Assembly (NCBI RefSeq): GCF_030730875.1
Contig: NZ_JAVAMA010000005.1
Coordinates: forward strand, 248,001 to 312,000
DNA from: Sphingomonas sp. DG1-23
GTDB taxonomy: Bacteria > Pseudomonadota > Alphaproteobacteria > Sphingomonadales > Sphingomonadaceae
DNA: 64,000 bases
Direction: 5' to 3'
Shown: positions 54,611-63,066 of the stretch, piece by piece
How the letters are laid out: every line of letters starts with the position of its first letter
Numbering within the stretch: the first letter of the stretch is position 1
Notes under the pieces: generated by a model
The model's database searches: none
What the model was told of the DNA's origin: nothing
Seen by the model: the letters and a program-made list of their open reading frames with translations, nothing else
Program-made: the position numbers and the translations under genes

Positions 54611-55858
54611 ATGGCACAACTCGACCTGCGCGGAAAGCTGGAGATCCTTGCCGACGCGGCCAAATACGATGCGTCCTGCGCCTCTTCGGGCACGGCGAAG
54701 CGCAGTTCGGCCGGGGGCAAAGGGATCGGCTCGACCGAAGGCATGGGCATCTGTCATGCCTATGCCCCGGACGGCCGCTGCATCAGCCTGCTCAAGATCC
54801 TGCTGACCAATGCCTGCGTGTTCGACTGCCATTATTGCATCAACCGCAAGAGCTCGAACGTCCGCCGCGCGCGCTTCACCCCCGAGGAAGTCGTCGACCT
54901 CACTTTGAGCTTCTACAAGCGCAATTACATCGAGGGGCTGTTTCTCTCCTCGGGGATCATCCGCTCGTCCGATTACACGATGGAGCAGATCGTACGGGTC
55001 GCACGCCTGCTGCGCGAGGAGCATGATTTCCGCGGCTATATCCATCTCAAGACGATTCCCGACGCCGATCCCGAGCTGGTGCATCAGGCCGGGCTGTACG
55101 CCGATCGCGTCTCGATCAACGTCGAGCTGCCGACCGTCGCCGGATTGACCCGGCTCGCGCCGGAGAAATCGGCCGCACGTATCGAAGGCGCGATGCGCGG
55201 AGTGCGAACGGCGATCGACGACAGCGGCGATGCCGGAAAGCGCTACAAATCGGCCCCCAAATTCGCGCCGGCGGGCCAATCGACCCAGATGATCGTCGGC
55301 GCCGATGCCGCGACCGACGGCGACATCATCACGCGCGCCGCCGGGCTCTATGGCCGCTTCAATCTGCGCCGGGTCTATTATTCGGCGTTCAGCCCGATTC
55401 CCGATGCCAGCGCGGTGCTGCCGCTCCAGCGCCCGCCGCTGATGCGCGAGCACCGGCTCTATCAGTCCGACTGGCTGATGCGCTTCTATGAGTATCAGCC
55501 CGGCGAAGTCGCCGACGCGGCCGATCCGGCGACCGGGATGCTGCCGCTCGACATGGACCCCAAGCTCGCCTGGGCGCTGCGGTTTCGCGAGCGCTTTCCG
55601 GTCGACGTCAACCGCGCCCCGCGCGAGGCGTTGCTGCGGGTGCCGGGCCTCGGGGTGAAAGCCGTGGATGCGATCCTCGCGACGCGGCGCTGGCGCCGGC
55701 TGCGGCTCGCCGACGTCGCGCGGCTGACCGCGTCGATCGCCAAGGTCCGCCCGTTCCTGATCGCCGAGGATTGGCGGCCGGTGGCGCTCGCCGACCGTGC
55801 CGATCTGCGGTCGCTGGTGGCGCCGAAGCGCGAGCAACTGGAGCTGTTCGCCGCCTGA
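54611..55858 (+). CDS. Putative DNA modification/repair radical SAM protein (UdgX-associated)
   Basis: The protein (about 415 residues) has the radical SAM cluster motif in TNACVFDCHYCINRKSSN (CxxxCxxC variant), an N-terminal region with two Cys (YDASCASSGTAKRSS and GICHAYAPDGRC), and a C-terminal helix-hairpin-helix (LLRVPGLGVKAVDAILATR). This is the family placed in databases with DUF4130/UdgX repair proteins. A UdgX gene is 4 kb downstream. ATG at 54611 is preferred over 54602 because the latter lies inside the SOS box. The reaction is not known. Confidence 0.85.
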   Translation: MAQLDLRGKLEILADAAKYDASCASSGTAKRSSAGGKGIGSTEGMGICHAYAPDGRCISLLKILLTNACVFDCHYCINRKSSNVRRARFTPEEVVDLTLSFYKRNYIEGLFLSSGIIRSSDYTMEQIVRVARLLREEHDFRGYIHLKTIPDADPELVHQAGLYADRVSINVELPTVAGLTRLAPEKSAARIEGAMRGVRTAIDDSGDAGKRYKSAPKFAPAGQSTQMIVGADAATDGDIITRAAGLYGRFNLRRVYYSAFSPIPDASAVLPLQRPPLMREHRLYQSDWLMRFYEYQPGEVADAADPATGMLPLDMDPKLAWALRFRERFPVDVNRAPREALLRVPGLGVKAVDAILATRRWRRLRLADVARLTASIAKVRPFLIAEDWRPVALADRADLRSLVAPKREQLELFAA

Positions 55859-55919
55859 GAATGAGTCGCGGCTGAAACCAGCCCTCGCCTCGCCGGTTGG
55901 AGCGGCGAAGGAGAGTTTC

Positions 55920-56402
55920 ATGGCCGATGCCCGCATTTTCGAGGACCTCAAGGCGGATCACGATCGCCAGCGCGCGCTGCTCAAGCGGGTCGGCGAGAAT
56001 GCCGGAACCGACGCGCCGCGCCGCGAGGCGTTCGAAACGCTGCGGCTCGAATTGCAGGCGCATGCCGCGGCCGAGGAGGAATCGCTCTACGCGACGATGC
56101 TCGCCGACCCCGAACTGCGCGAGGATGCCCGCCATTCGGTGTCCGAGCACAAGGAAGTCGACGATTTCCTCGGCGAGCTGATCGCGCTCGAATTCGGCTC
56201 GTGGGAATGGGACCAGAAGTTCGCCGAGATGCGTCACCGCTACGAGCATCATATCGACGAGGAAGAAGAGGACATGTTCCCCGCCGCCGCCGAACGCCTT
56301 CCCGCCGAGGTTGAGGAACGGCTCGCGCGGGTGTTCGAAGAGCGCAAACCCGAGGAGCTGGCCCGCGCCGAGGAACAAGCGCCCGGCGACGAACGCGAAT
56401 AA
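55920..56402 (+). CDS. Hemerythrin domain protein
   Basis: The protein (160 residues) is a four-helix HHE domain with di-iron ligands in LKADHDRQRALL, LQAHAAAEEESLYATM, SVSEHKEVDDFL and RHRYEHHIDEEEEDMFP in style. Such proteins bind oxygen, NO or iron. The end is acidic. GAAGGAGAG precedes the ATG at 55920. A family B repeat follows its stop. Confidence 0.88.
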   Translation: MADARIFEDLKADHDRQRALLKRVGENAGTDAPRREAFETLRLELQAHAAAEEESLYATMLADPELREDARHSVSEHKEVDDFLGELIALEFGSWEWDQKFAEMRHRYEHHIDEEEEDMFPAAAERLPAEVEERLARVFEERKPEELARAEEQAPGDERE

Positions 56403-56418
56403 CCGAGCATTATCGCCT

Positions 56419-56560
56419 TCCTCCTTCTCCCCTTGTGGGAGAAGGAAGGGGCCCGCGCCGAAGGCGTGGGAAGGATGAGGGGGAGGTCTATCAAGACACA
56501 CTCCCCTCCCCTTCCGCCGACTTCGTCGGCTCCCTCCCTCTCCCACAAGGGGAGAGGGAG
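56419..56560. repeat. Palindromic repeat element, family B, intergenic copy
   Basis: Perfect 15-base arms CTCCCCTTGTGGGAG (56427-56441) and CTCCCACAAGGGGAG (56540-56554) flank GAAGGAAGGGGCCCGCGCCG and CGACTTCGTCGG. The same family as the copy inside ileS at 19187. It lies between the hemerythrin gene and the convergent Lrp gene. Confidence 0.85.
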
Positions 56561-56566
56561 ATGTCA

Positions 56567-57046
56567 TCAGTCCTCCCAGTCGACCGGCACGAACAGGCTG
56601 CGCTTGCCCACCCCGAGCGCGACATTGGTGGTGAAGCGGCGGACATTGGGATTGTCCGCCATCAGCCGGCTCATCAGCGCGTCGTACGCGCCGACATCGG
56701 GCGCGACGACGACCAGCATGAAATCGGCGGTGCCGGTGACGTAATAGACCTGCTGGATCCCGTCCTCGGCCGCCAGCCACTGGCGCAGCCGGGCGATATG
56801 CTCCGGCCGCTCGCGCTCGATCTCGAGCGCGGCGAGGAAGAAATTGGGCTTTCCGGTTTTGGCCGGATCGACCACCGCCGTGGTGGCAAGGATCACGCCT
56901 TCGTCGCGCAGCCGCTTGAGCCGTCGAAGCACTGCCGAAGGAGATAGCCCGACTTCCTCGGCCAGCGCATCGGCGGTGCGGCTCGCGTCGCGCTGGACGA
57001 CGGCGAGCAGCTTGCGATCGAACGCATCCAGAGCAGGTCGTGTCAT
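56567..57046 (-). CDS. Lrp/AsnC family transcriptional regulator
   Basis: The protein (about 159 residues) has an N-terminal HTH (DAFDRKLLAVVQRDASRTADALAEEVGLS in style, then SAVLRRLKRLRDEGVI) and a C-terminal RAM domain with YYVTGTADFMLVVVAPDVGAYDAL. ATG at 57046 is preferred; 57055 is possible. It diverges from the VOC gene. Two copies of a 15-base motif lie between them. Confidence 0.9.
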   Translation of the reverse strand: MTRPALDAFDRKLLAVVQRDASRTADALAEEVGLSPSAVLRRLKRLRDEGVILATTAVVDPAKTGKPNFFLAALEIERERPEHIARLRQWLAAEDGIQQVYYVTGTADFMLVVVAPDVGAYDALMSRLMADNPNVRRFTTNVALGVGKRSLFVPVDWED

Positions 57047-57067
57047 CGCCGGCACTCTAACGCCGAT

Positions 57068-57113
57068 CTTCGCGGAAATCCGTCATTTCGGCCGGTCACT
57101 TCGCCGAAATTCG
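57068..57113. promoter_or_regulatory. Paired 15-base motifs, candidate Lrp-family sites
   Basis: CTTCGCGGAAATCCG (57068-57082) and CTTCGCCGAAATTCG (57099-57113) match at 13 of 15 positions and start 31 bases apart, close to three helical turns. The second extends into a near-palindrome. They lie between the divergent Lrp and VOC genes. A dimer or octamer of the regulator could bind both on the same face. Inferred from pattern and position. Confidence 0.5.
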
Positions 57114-57157
57114 GCAAGATCGCGTCTTATCTCTGCGGGCGAACCGAGGAGCCGTGC

Positions 57158-57520
57158 ATGATCGACCATATCGAAATCTACACCGCCAATATGACCGATT
57201 GCCTGCGCTTCTACGCCAAGGCGCTTGCTCCCCTCGGCTATGTCCAGAAGGTCGACGGCCTCGCCAAGGGGTTCGGCAATGAGGATTCGCTCGATCTGTT
57301 CCTCGTCGAGGGCGAGCCTTCGAAGCTGCATTTCGCCTTCACCGCGCCCGATCGCGCGACGGTCGACCGGATCTACGCCGCCGCCCGCGCCGCCCGGCTT
57401 CCGCTCGATCGCGCGCCCGGGCTCGCGCCGCACATCCACCCCGATTATTATGCCGGCTATCTGCGCGACCCCGACGGGCGCCTGATCGAGTTCGTCTGCC
57501 ACCGGCCCGAACCGGGCTAA
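57158..57520 (+). CDS. VOC family (glyoxalase-like) protein
   Basis: The protein (120 residues) has the paired beta-alpha-beta units of the vicinal oxygen chelate fold: MIDHIEIYTANMTDCLRFYAKAL at the start, a metal His/Glu pattern in LHFAFTAPDRATVDRIYAAA and YYAGYLRDPDGRLIEFVCH at the end. The substrate is unknown. It diverges from the Lrp gene and is a likely target of it. Confidence 0.85.
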   Translation: MIDHIEIYTANMTDCLRFYAKALAPLGYVQKVDGLAKGFGNEDSLDLFLVEGEPSKLHFAFTAPDRATVDRIYAAARAARLPLDRAPGLAPHIHPDYYAGYLRDPDGRLIEFVCHRPEPG

Positions 57521-57583
57521 TTAACAAGGCTGTCAATTCGCTCGGTCCCGCGTATCATGCCCGAAAAAGACAGGAGGGAGAGC

Positions 57584-58774
57584 ATGATGCCGCGCTATTG
57601 GACACTTGCCGTCCTGCTTGCCGCCAGCCCGGCGGCGGCGCAGACCGTGACCGTCGAGGCCGGGCCCGACGCACAGGAGCGGCTCCAGGCCGCGTTGATC
57701 GAAGCGAAACCCGGCAGCACGATCCGCATCGGCGCGGGCCGCTTCGAACTCACCGACGGGCTCAGCCTCGACGTGAACCGGGTGACGGTGCGCGGCGCCG
57801 GGCCCGACAAGACATTGCTCAGCTTCAAGGGCCAGCTCGGCGCCGGCGAAGGACTCCTGGTAACCTCGGACGATGTGGTGCTGCGCGATTTCGCGGTCGA
57901 GGACAGCAAGGGCGACGGGATCAAGTCCAAGGGCGCCGATCGTATCGTCTACAAGAACATCCGCGTCGAATGGACCGGCGGACCCAAGGCGACCAACGGC
58001 GCGTACGGGGTGTATCCGGTGTCGAGCACCGCGATCCTGATCGACGGAGTCGAAGTGAAGGGCGCCTCCGACGCGGGCATCTATGTCGGCCAGTCCGAGC
58101 AGATCGTCGTGCGCAATTCGAAAGTTTCGGGCAACGTCGCCGGCATCGAGATCGAGAATAGCCGCCACGCCGACGTCTTCCACAATCTCGCGACCGGCAA
58201 TACCGGCGGGATCCTCGTCTTCGACATGCCGAGCCTGCCCAAGATGGGCGGCGGCGAGGTCCGCGTGTTCGAGAACAGGGTGATCGACAACAACCAGCCC
58301 AATTTCGCGCCCAAGGGCAATATCGTCGCGACCGTGCCGGCCGGCACCGGCGTGCTGATCATGGCCAACGACAATGTCCATGTCCTGCGCAACGAGCTGT
58401 CGGGCAACGCCACTGCGAACGTGATGATCACCGCCTATCGCCAGAGCTATGACGATGCGAAGTTCAAGCCGGTGCCGACCCGGATCATGGTGAGCGGCAA
58501 CAAGCATGGCCGCGCCGGCTACGCGCCGGGCTTTCCGGGCGGCGACCAGCTCGCCGCGGCTTTGGGCGGCACGCTTCCCCCGGTGGTGTGGGACGGCAGC
58601 GGCGATGCGGCCAGCTTGCGTGTGGCCGACGGCGTGCCGGTGCTCAGCATGGGATTGAAGCAAGGCGCGCCGATCGAGACCGCCAGGCCGGCCCCGGTCG
58701 AGCTCAAGGGTGCGGAAGCGCCGATGCCCGCGGCGGTGGCGCTTCCCGCAGCGATGGAGGCGGCGGCGAAGTGA
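57584..58774 (+). CDS. Parallel beta-helix repeat protein, partner of the diheme cytochrome
   Basis: The protein (about 396 residues) has a signal peptide (LAVLLAASPAAAQ) and right-handed beta-helix repeats with stacked units such as SLDVNRVTVRGAGPDKTLL, VVLRDFAVEDSKGDGIKSKG and VVRNSKVSGNVAGIEIEN. This is the family that occurs beside an SO2930-type diheme cytochrome. Its stop overlaps that gene in GTGA. Start at 57584 or 57587; AGGAGGG lies upstream. Function is unknown. Confidence 0.85.
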   Translation: MMPRYWTLAVLLAASPAAAQTVTVEAGPDAQERLQAALIEAKPGSTIRIGAGRFELTDGLSLDVNRVTVRGAGPDKTLLSFKGQLGAGEGLLVTSDDVVLRDFAVEDSKGDGIKSKGADRIVYKNIRVEWTGGPKATNGAYGVYPVSSTAILIDGVEVKGASDAGIYVGQSEQIVVRNSKVSGNVAGIEIENSRHADVFHNLATGNTGGILVFDMPSLPKMGGGEVRVFENRVIDNNQPNFAPKGNIVATVPAGTGVLIMANDNVHVLRNELSGNATANVMITAYRQSYDDAKFKPVPTRIMVSGNKHGRAGYAPGFPGGDQLAAALGGTLPPVVWDGSGDAASLRVADGVPVLSMGLKQGAPIETARPAPVELKGAEAPMPAAVALPAAMEAAAK

Positions 58775-59778
58775 AGGCGCTCGCCGCGGCGGTTGTGCTG
58801 TTCGGCGCGGCGCTCGCCGGGCGGCCGGCGGCGGTCAACGACGCCGCGATCACCGGCGATGCCCTGCCGGCCAAGCTCTCGGACTATGGCTTCTTCACCG
58901 ATCTCCCCGGCGAAACGCCCGCGCCGCGGGTGATCGGCTATGATCTCGAGACTCCGCTCTTCTCCGATTATGCCGCCAAGCATCGCTACCTCTATATCCC
59001 GGCCGGCAGGAAGGCGCGCTATGACGGCGAGGCGGCGTTCGACCTCCCGGTCGGCAGCGCGCTGATCAAGACCTTCGGCTATCCGCAGGCCGGCAAGTTC
59101 AAGCCCTTGGAAACGCGATTGCTGCTGCGCCGGGCGAGCGGTTGGGTCGCGCTGCCTTATGTGTGGAATGCCGCGGGGACCGACGCGCTGCTCAGGCGGG
59201 CGGGTACGCGGATCCCGGTGACCTTCAGCGATCCCTCGGGCACGCCACGCAGCATCAGCTATGCGGTCCCCAACCAGAACCAGTGCAAGGATTGCCACGC
59301 GCTCTCGGGCGCGATCACCCCGATCGGCGTCAAGGCCCGCTACCTCAATCATGCCGGCCAGCTCGAAAAGCTGGTCGCCGCGGACATGCTCGACCGGCTT
59401 CCGCCCGATGCCCCGCGGGTCGCGCGCTGGGACGACCCCGCAGCGAGGCTCGACGATCGCGCGCGCGCCTATCTCGAGATCAATTGCGCGCATTGCCACA
59501 ATCCTGCGGGTGCCGCTTCCAATTCGGGGCTGTTCCTCGAATCGGGCCGGCGCGATCCGGTGGCGCTCGGCATCGGCAAGCGCCCGGTGGCGGCGGGGCG
59601 CGGCAGCGGCGGGCGCGACTTCGCGATCCAGCCGGGCGACCCCCAGGCCTCGATCCTGATCTACCGGATGGAGAGCACCGATCCCGGCATCGCCATGCCC
59701 GAGCTGGGCCGGGCGACAGTCCATGCCGAGGGCGTGGAGCTGCTGCGCGAGTGGATCGAAGCGATGCCCAAGCGTTGA
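58771..59778 (+). CDS. SO2930 family diheme c-type cytochrome
   Basis: The protein (335 residues) has an N-terminal signal-like segment and two CxxCH heme sites, NQCKDCHALSG (about residue 172) and INCAHCHNPAGAA (about 242). Text such as GYDLETPLFSDYAAKHRYLYIP and YVWNAAGTDALLRRAG marks the family in style. It is exported and probably periplasmic. The GTG start overlaps the beta-helix gene stop. Electron partners are unknown. Confidence 0.88.
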   Translation: MKALAAAVVLFGAALAGRPAAVNDAAITGDALPAKLSDYGFFTDLPGETPAPRVIGYDLETPLFSDYAAKHRYLYIPAGRKARYDGEAAFDLPVGSALIKTFGYPQAGKFKPLETRLLLRRASGWVALPYVWNAAGTDALLRRAGTRIPVTFSDPSGTPRSISYAVPNQNQCKDCHALSGAITPIGVKARYLNHAGQLEKLVAADMLDRLPPDAPRVARWDDPAARLDDRARAYLEINCAHCHNPAGAASNSGLFLESGRRDPVALGIGKRPVAAGRGSGGRDFAIQPGDPQASILIYRMESTDPGIAMPELGRATVHAEGVELLREWIEAMPKR

Positions 59779-59781
59779 GGG

Positions 59782-59863
59782 TCTGTGCTCCTGCCAAGCA
59801 GGAGCCCAGGACCACAAGCGAATCGCTCTGGACCCTGGGTTCCTGCTTGCGCAGGAACACAGG
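59782..59863. repeat. Palindromic repeat element, family D
   Basis: CTGTG.CTCCTGC...GCAGGAGCCCAGG on the left pairs with CCTGGGTTCCTGC...GCAGGAACACAG on the right. It lies between the cytochrome gene and udgX; AAGGAG for udgX follows directly. Confidence 0.75.
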
Positions 59864-59877
59864 GAAGGAGCACCGGA

Positions 59878-61258
59878 TTGCGCGTCGTTACCCTGACCGA
59901 CGAAGACGATTTCGAAGGCTGGCGCGACGCCGCACGCGCGCTCGCCGGCGCACGCGTGCCGCCGGCAGAGCTGGTCTGGCAGGTCGGCGATACCCCCGCC
60001 GATCTGTTCGGCGACGAAGCCGTGCTCGCCCCCGTGACGCCGGCCGCCTTCCGGGTCCCGCGCGCCTTTCTCGACCTCGCCCAGAGCGTGGTGCTGCATT
60101 CCGATCCGCAGCGCTTCGCTCTGCTCTATACCTTGCTCGCCGGGCTGATCGCCGAGCCGCGCCGGATCGACGACGCTGCCGATCCGCTGGTCCGCCGGCT
60201 CGAGGAAATGGCCAAGGCGGTCCGCCGCGACGTGCACAAGATGCGGGCGTTCGTGCGCTTCCGCGAGCTGCAGGACGAAAGCGGCGCGCGCTTCGTCGCG
60301 TGGTTCGAGCCCGAGCATCACATCGTCCGCGCCAATGCCCGCTTCTTCGTCGATCGCTTCGCCAATATGCGCTGGTCGATCCTCACCCCCCGAACTTTCG
60401 CTGCATTGGGATTGCGAAACGCTGGCCGAAGGGCGGGGCGCGACGCGGGCCGATGCCCCGGGAGACGATCCGGTCGAGGATGTCTGGAAGACCTATTACG
60501 CCTCGACCTTCAATCCCGCGCGGCTGAAGACCGGTATGATGCGCAAGGAGATGCCTCGGAAGTATTGGAAAAACATGCCCGAGACCGCGTTGGTCAAGGA
60601 ACTGGTCGCGACGGCGCGTCAGCGGGAGATCGGCATGGTGGCGAAGGCACGGACCGGGATCGGCGGCAATATCGCAGGCGCATGGGCGGCGCTGCGCGAC
60701 GAGGCGGCGGGCTGCACGCGCTGCCATCTCTACAGGCACGCGACCCAGACGGTGTTCGGCGAGGGCCCGGTCGACGCGCGGATGATGTTCGTCGGCGAGC
60801 AGCCCGGCGATCAGGAGGATCTGGCCGGGCGTCCGTTCGTCGGCCCGGCGGGGCAGATGTTCGATCGGGCGATCGGCGAAGCCGGGATCGACCGCGCGGC
60901 GGTCTATGTCACCAACGCGGTCAAGCATTTCAAGTTCGAGCCGCGCGGCAAGAGGCGCATCCATTCGAAGCCCGATGCCGGCGAGATCCAGGCGTGCCGC
61001 TGGTGGTACGAGCAGGAACGGCTGCTGGTGAAGCCCGCGATGACCGTGGCGCTGGGCGCGACCGCGGCGCGGCAGATGCTCGGCAAGGTGGTGACGATCG
61101 GCGGCACCCGCGGCCGCGCGATCGAACTCGCCGACGGCCTCGGCTGGGTGACGATTCACCCCAGCTTCCTGCTGCGCATGCCTGACAAGAGCCGCGCCGA
61201 AGACGAATTCGCCGCCTTCGTCGACGATCTGAAAGGCGCGGCGAAGGCGCTGGGCTGA
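59878..61258 (+). pseudogene. udgX: DUF4130-UdgX fusion, frameshifted in a C6 run
   Basis: The first part (to about 60391) is a DUF4130 domain (VRRLEEMAKAVRRDVHKMRAF, FVAWFEPEHHIVRANARFF, FANMRWSILTP). The second part, in another frame, continues ELSLHWD, VWKTYYASTFNPARLK, then a UdgX-type uracil-DNA binding domain. It has GEQPGDQED and the R-loop KRRIHSK whose histidine forms a covalent bond to DNA in characterised UdgX. CTRC and a later CRWWYEQE are Fe-S ligands; VKHFKF replaces the Cys of ordinary family 4 enzymes. Removing one C from the run 60386-60391 restores one 459-codon frame. The start is TTG at 59878 with GGAAGGAG. A sequencing error or a true mutation are both possible. Confidence 0.85.
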
Positions 61259-61267
61259 ACCGCATCA

Positions 61268-61372
61268 CTGTTCCCCGACGAAGGCCGGGGCCCAGATGCG
61301 ATGCAGATCGCGAGGGCAGTCTCAACTCTCCGGGTCCATCGAATCTTGGCCCGGCCTTCGCCAGGGAATGAC
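61268..61372. repeat. Palindromic repeat element, family F
   Basis: The left end TTCCCCGACGAAGGCCGGGG is mirrored by CCCGGCCTTCGCCAGGGAA at the right, with an unrelated centre. It lies between the convergent udgX and aldo/keto reductase genes. Confidence 0.7.
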
Positions 61373-61378
61373 AATGGA

Positions 61379-62191
61379 TCAGAACTGGTCCGGATCGGGT
61401 CCCAGCCGCCCCGCCGGGTCATCGAGCGCATCGATCGCCGCGATATCCTCCGCCGCGAGAGTAACCTTGATAGCCGCGAGATTGTCCGCGAGCCGATCGC
61501 GCGCCGAAGCCTTGGGGATCACCGCCAGCCCATGGTGCAGGTGCCAGGCGAGGATCGCCTGTGCGGGCGTGCAGCCACGCGCTTCGGCGATGCGCAGGAT
61601 CGCAGGCTCGCCGAGCAGGCTGCCCTGTCCCAGCGGACCCCAGCTCTGGGTGACGATGCCGTGCGCGGCGTGGAATGCACGCAGTTCGCGCTGCTGGAAG
61701 CCGGGATGGAGCTCGATCTGGTTGACCGCAGGGGCGATCCCGGTCGCGTCGAGAAGCACGCGGAGGTGGCCTGGCGAGAAGTTGGACACGCCGACCGACT
61801 TCGCCCGCCCCTCTTCGCGCAGGCGGACCAGCGCTCTCCACGTATCGACATAGGTGCCGAGCGCCGGCATCGGCCAGTGGATCAGATAGAGATCGACATG
61901 GTCGCGCCCGAGCCTGGCGAGGCTCGCGTCGAACGCCCGCAGCGCCGGATCATATCCCATGTCGTCACGCCACAATTTGGTGGTGACGAATATGTCGTCG
62001 CGCCCGTCCAGCCCTTCGGCCACGCCGCGCTCATTGCCGTAATAGGCGGCGGTGTCGACGAGGGTGTAGCCGATTCCGATCGCCTCGCGGGTGATCCGCG
62101 ACGCATCGACATCGGGAACGAGATAGGTGCCGAAGCCGAGCGCGGGGATCGCGCGACCGTCGTTCATCGTCAATATGGGCATAACGGGCAT
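61379..62191 (-). CDS. Aldo/keto reductase
   Basis: The protein (270 residues) has the AKR barrel and catalytic tetrad: the Asp in YTLVDTAAYYGNE with the Tyr, Lys in FVTTKLWRDD and His in DLYLIHWP. Signature text includes SVGVSNFSPGHL, VNQIELHP and VIPKASARDRLADNL. It is NADPH-dependent with unknown substrate. A DJ-1 family gene lies upstream in the same direction. Confidence 0.92.
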   Translation of the reverse strand: MPVMPILTMNDGRAIPALGFGTYLVPDVDASRITREAIGIGYTLVDTAAYYGNERGVAEGLDGRDDIFVTTKLWRDDMGYDPALRAFDASLARLGRDHVDLYLIHWPMPALGTYVDTWRALVRLREEGRAKSVGVSNFSPGHLRVLLDATGIAPAVNQIELHPGFQQRELRAFHAAHGIVTQSWGPLGQGSLLGEPAILRIAEARGCTPAQAILAWHLHHGLAVIPKASARDRLADNLAAIKVTLAAEDIAAIDALDDPAGRLGPDPDQF

Positions 62192-62222
62192 CGGCGGTTC
62201 CCCCTTTGTCGAGGCTGTCCGC

Positions 62223-62933
62223 CTAGCCGCCCGGCCGGGTCGCCGCCAGTCGTGCCGCGATCGCCCGGACCTTTTCCGCCCGGCCCGGCGCGAATCTGTC
62301 GACCATCGCCCGGTAGCGCGCCAGCGTCGCGGCATCGGCGCGTTCGGGCGTGCCGCTGTCGAACGGCGGGGCCGGGTCATATTCGAGGCTGAGCTGGACG
62401 AACTTCGCATGGTCCTCGCCGCGGATCGCCGCGGTCAGCGCCAGCGCGAAATCGATCCCCGCGGTCACTCCGCCACCGCTGACCCGGTTGCGATCGAACA
62501 CCACGCGCTCGGCCACCGGCTCGACGCCGAACCAGGCGAGCTGCTCGCGCGAAGCCCAGTGGCAGGCGGCCCGATAGCCGGTGAGCAAACCCGCCGCGGC
62601 GAGGACGAGCGAGCCGGTGCAGACGCTGGTGACCCATTGCGCGGTGTCGGCGACCCCGCGAAGCCATGCGAGCGTCTCGGCGTCCTCCATCGCCGCCACG
62701 GTGCCGAAGCCGCCGGGGACGCAGAGGATGTCGGTACGCCGAACCTCGGCGAAGCTCGCCGTCGGATGCAGCGGAAATTGCGCGTCGGTCGCCACCGGAT
62801 CGCGCGTCTTGCCGACAAGATCGAGCGTGACGTTGCCGAGGCGAGACAGGACTTGCGCCGGCCCGGTCAGATCGAGCTGGGTGACGTCGGGAAACAGCAG
62901 AAAGGCGATGTGGAGCGGCGCGGTTTCGGGCAT
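62223..62933 (-). CDS. DJ-1/PfpI family protein (isonitrile hydratase-like)
   Basis: The protein (236 residues) has LHIAFLLFPDVTQLDLTGPAQVL, DILCVPGGFGTVAAM and the nucleophile elbow WVTSVCTGSLVLAAAGLLTGYRA. The RVSGGGVTAGIDFALAL stretch is typical of the isonitrile hydratase branch. The actual substrate is unknown. ATG at 62933 has TCCGGAGGAA-type sequence before it. It is 31 bases upstream of the aldo/keto reductase gene. Confidence 0.85.
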   Translation of the reverse strand: MPETAPLHIAFLLFPDVTQLDLTGPAQVLSRLGNVTLDLVGKTRDPVATDAQFPLHPTASFAEVRRTDILCVPGGFGTVAAMEDAETLAWLRGVADTAQWVTSVCTGSLVLAAAGLLTGYRAACHWASREQLAWFGVEPVAERVVFDRNRVSGGGVTAGIDFALALTAAIRGEDHAKFVQLSLEYDPAPPFDSGTPERADAATLARYRAMVDRFAPGRAEKVRAIAARLAATRPGG

Positions 62934-63066
62934 CGATTCCTCCGGAAACAAGCGAGGGTGCCCAGGCGATGCGGCAGTTCGGCCCCGCGCTTCCCGATGG
63001 TGCTCCATCCCGGTCGCCAGTCACGCGGATGCGGCATCATAAGCCGCACCCGCACGACCGGCAACC

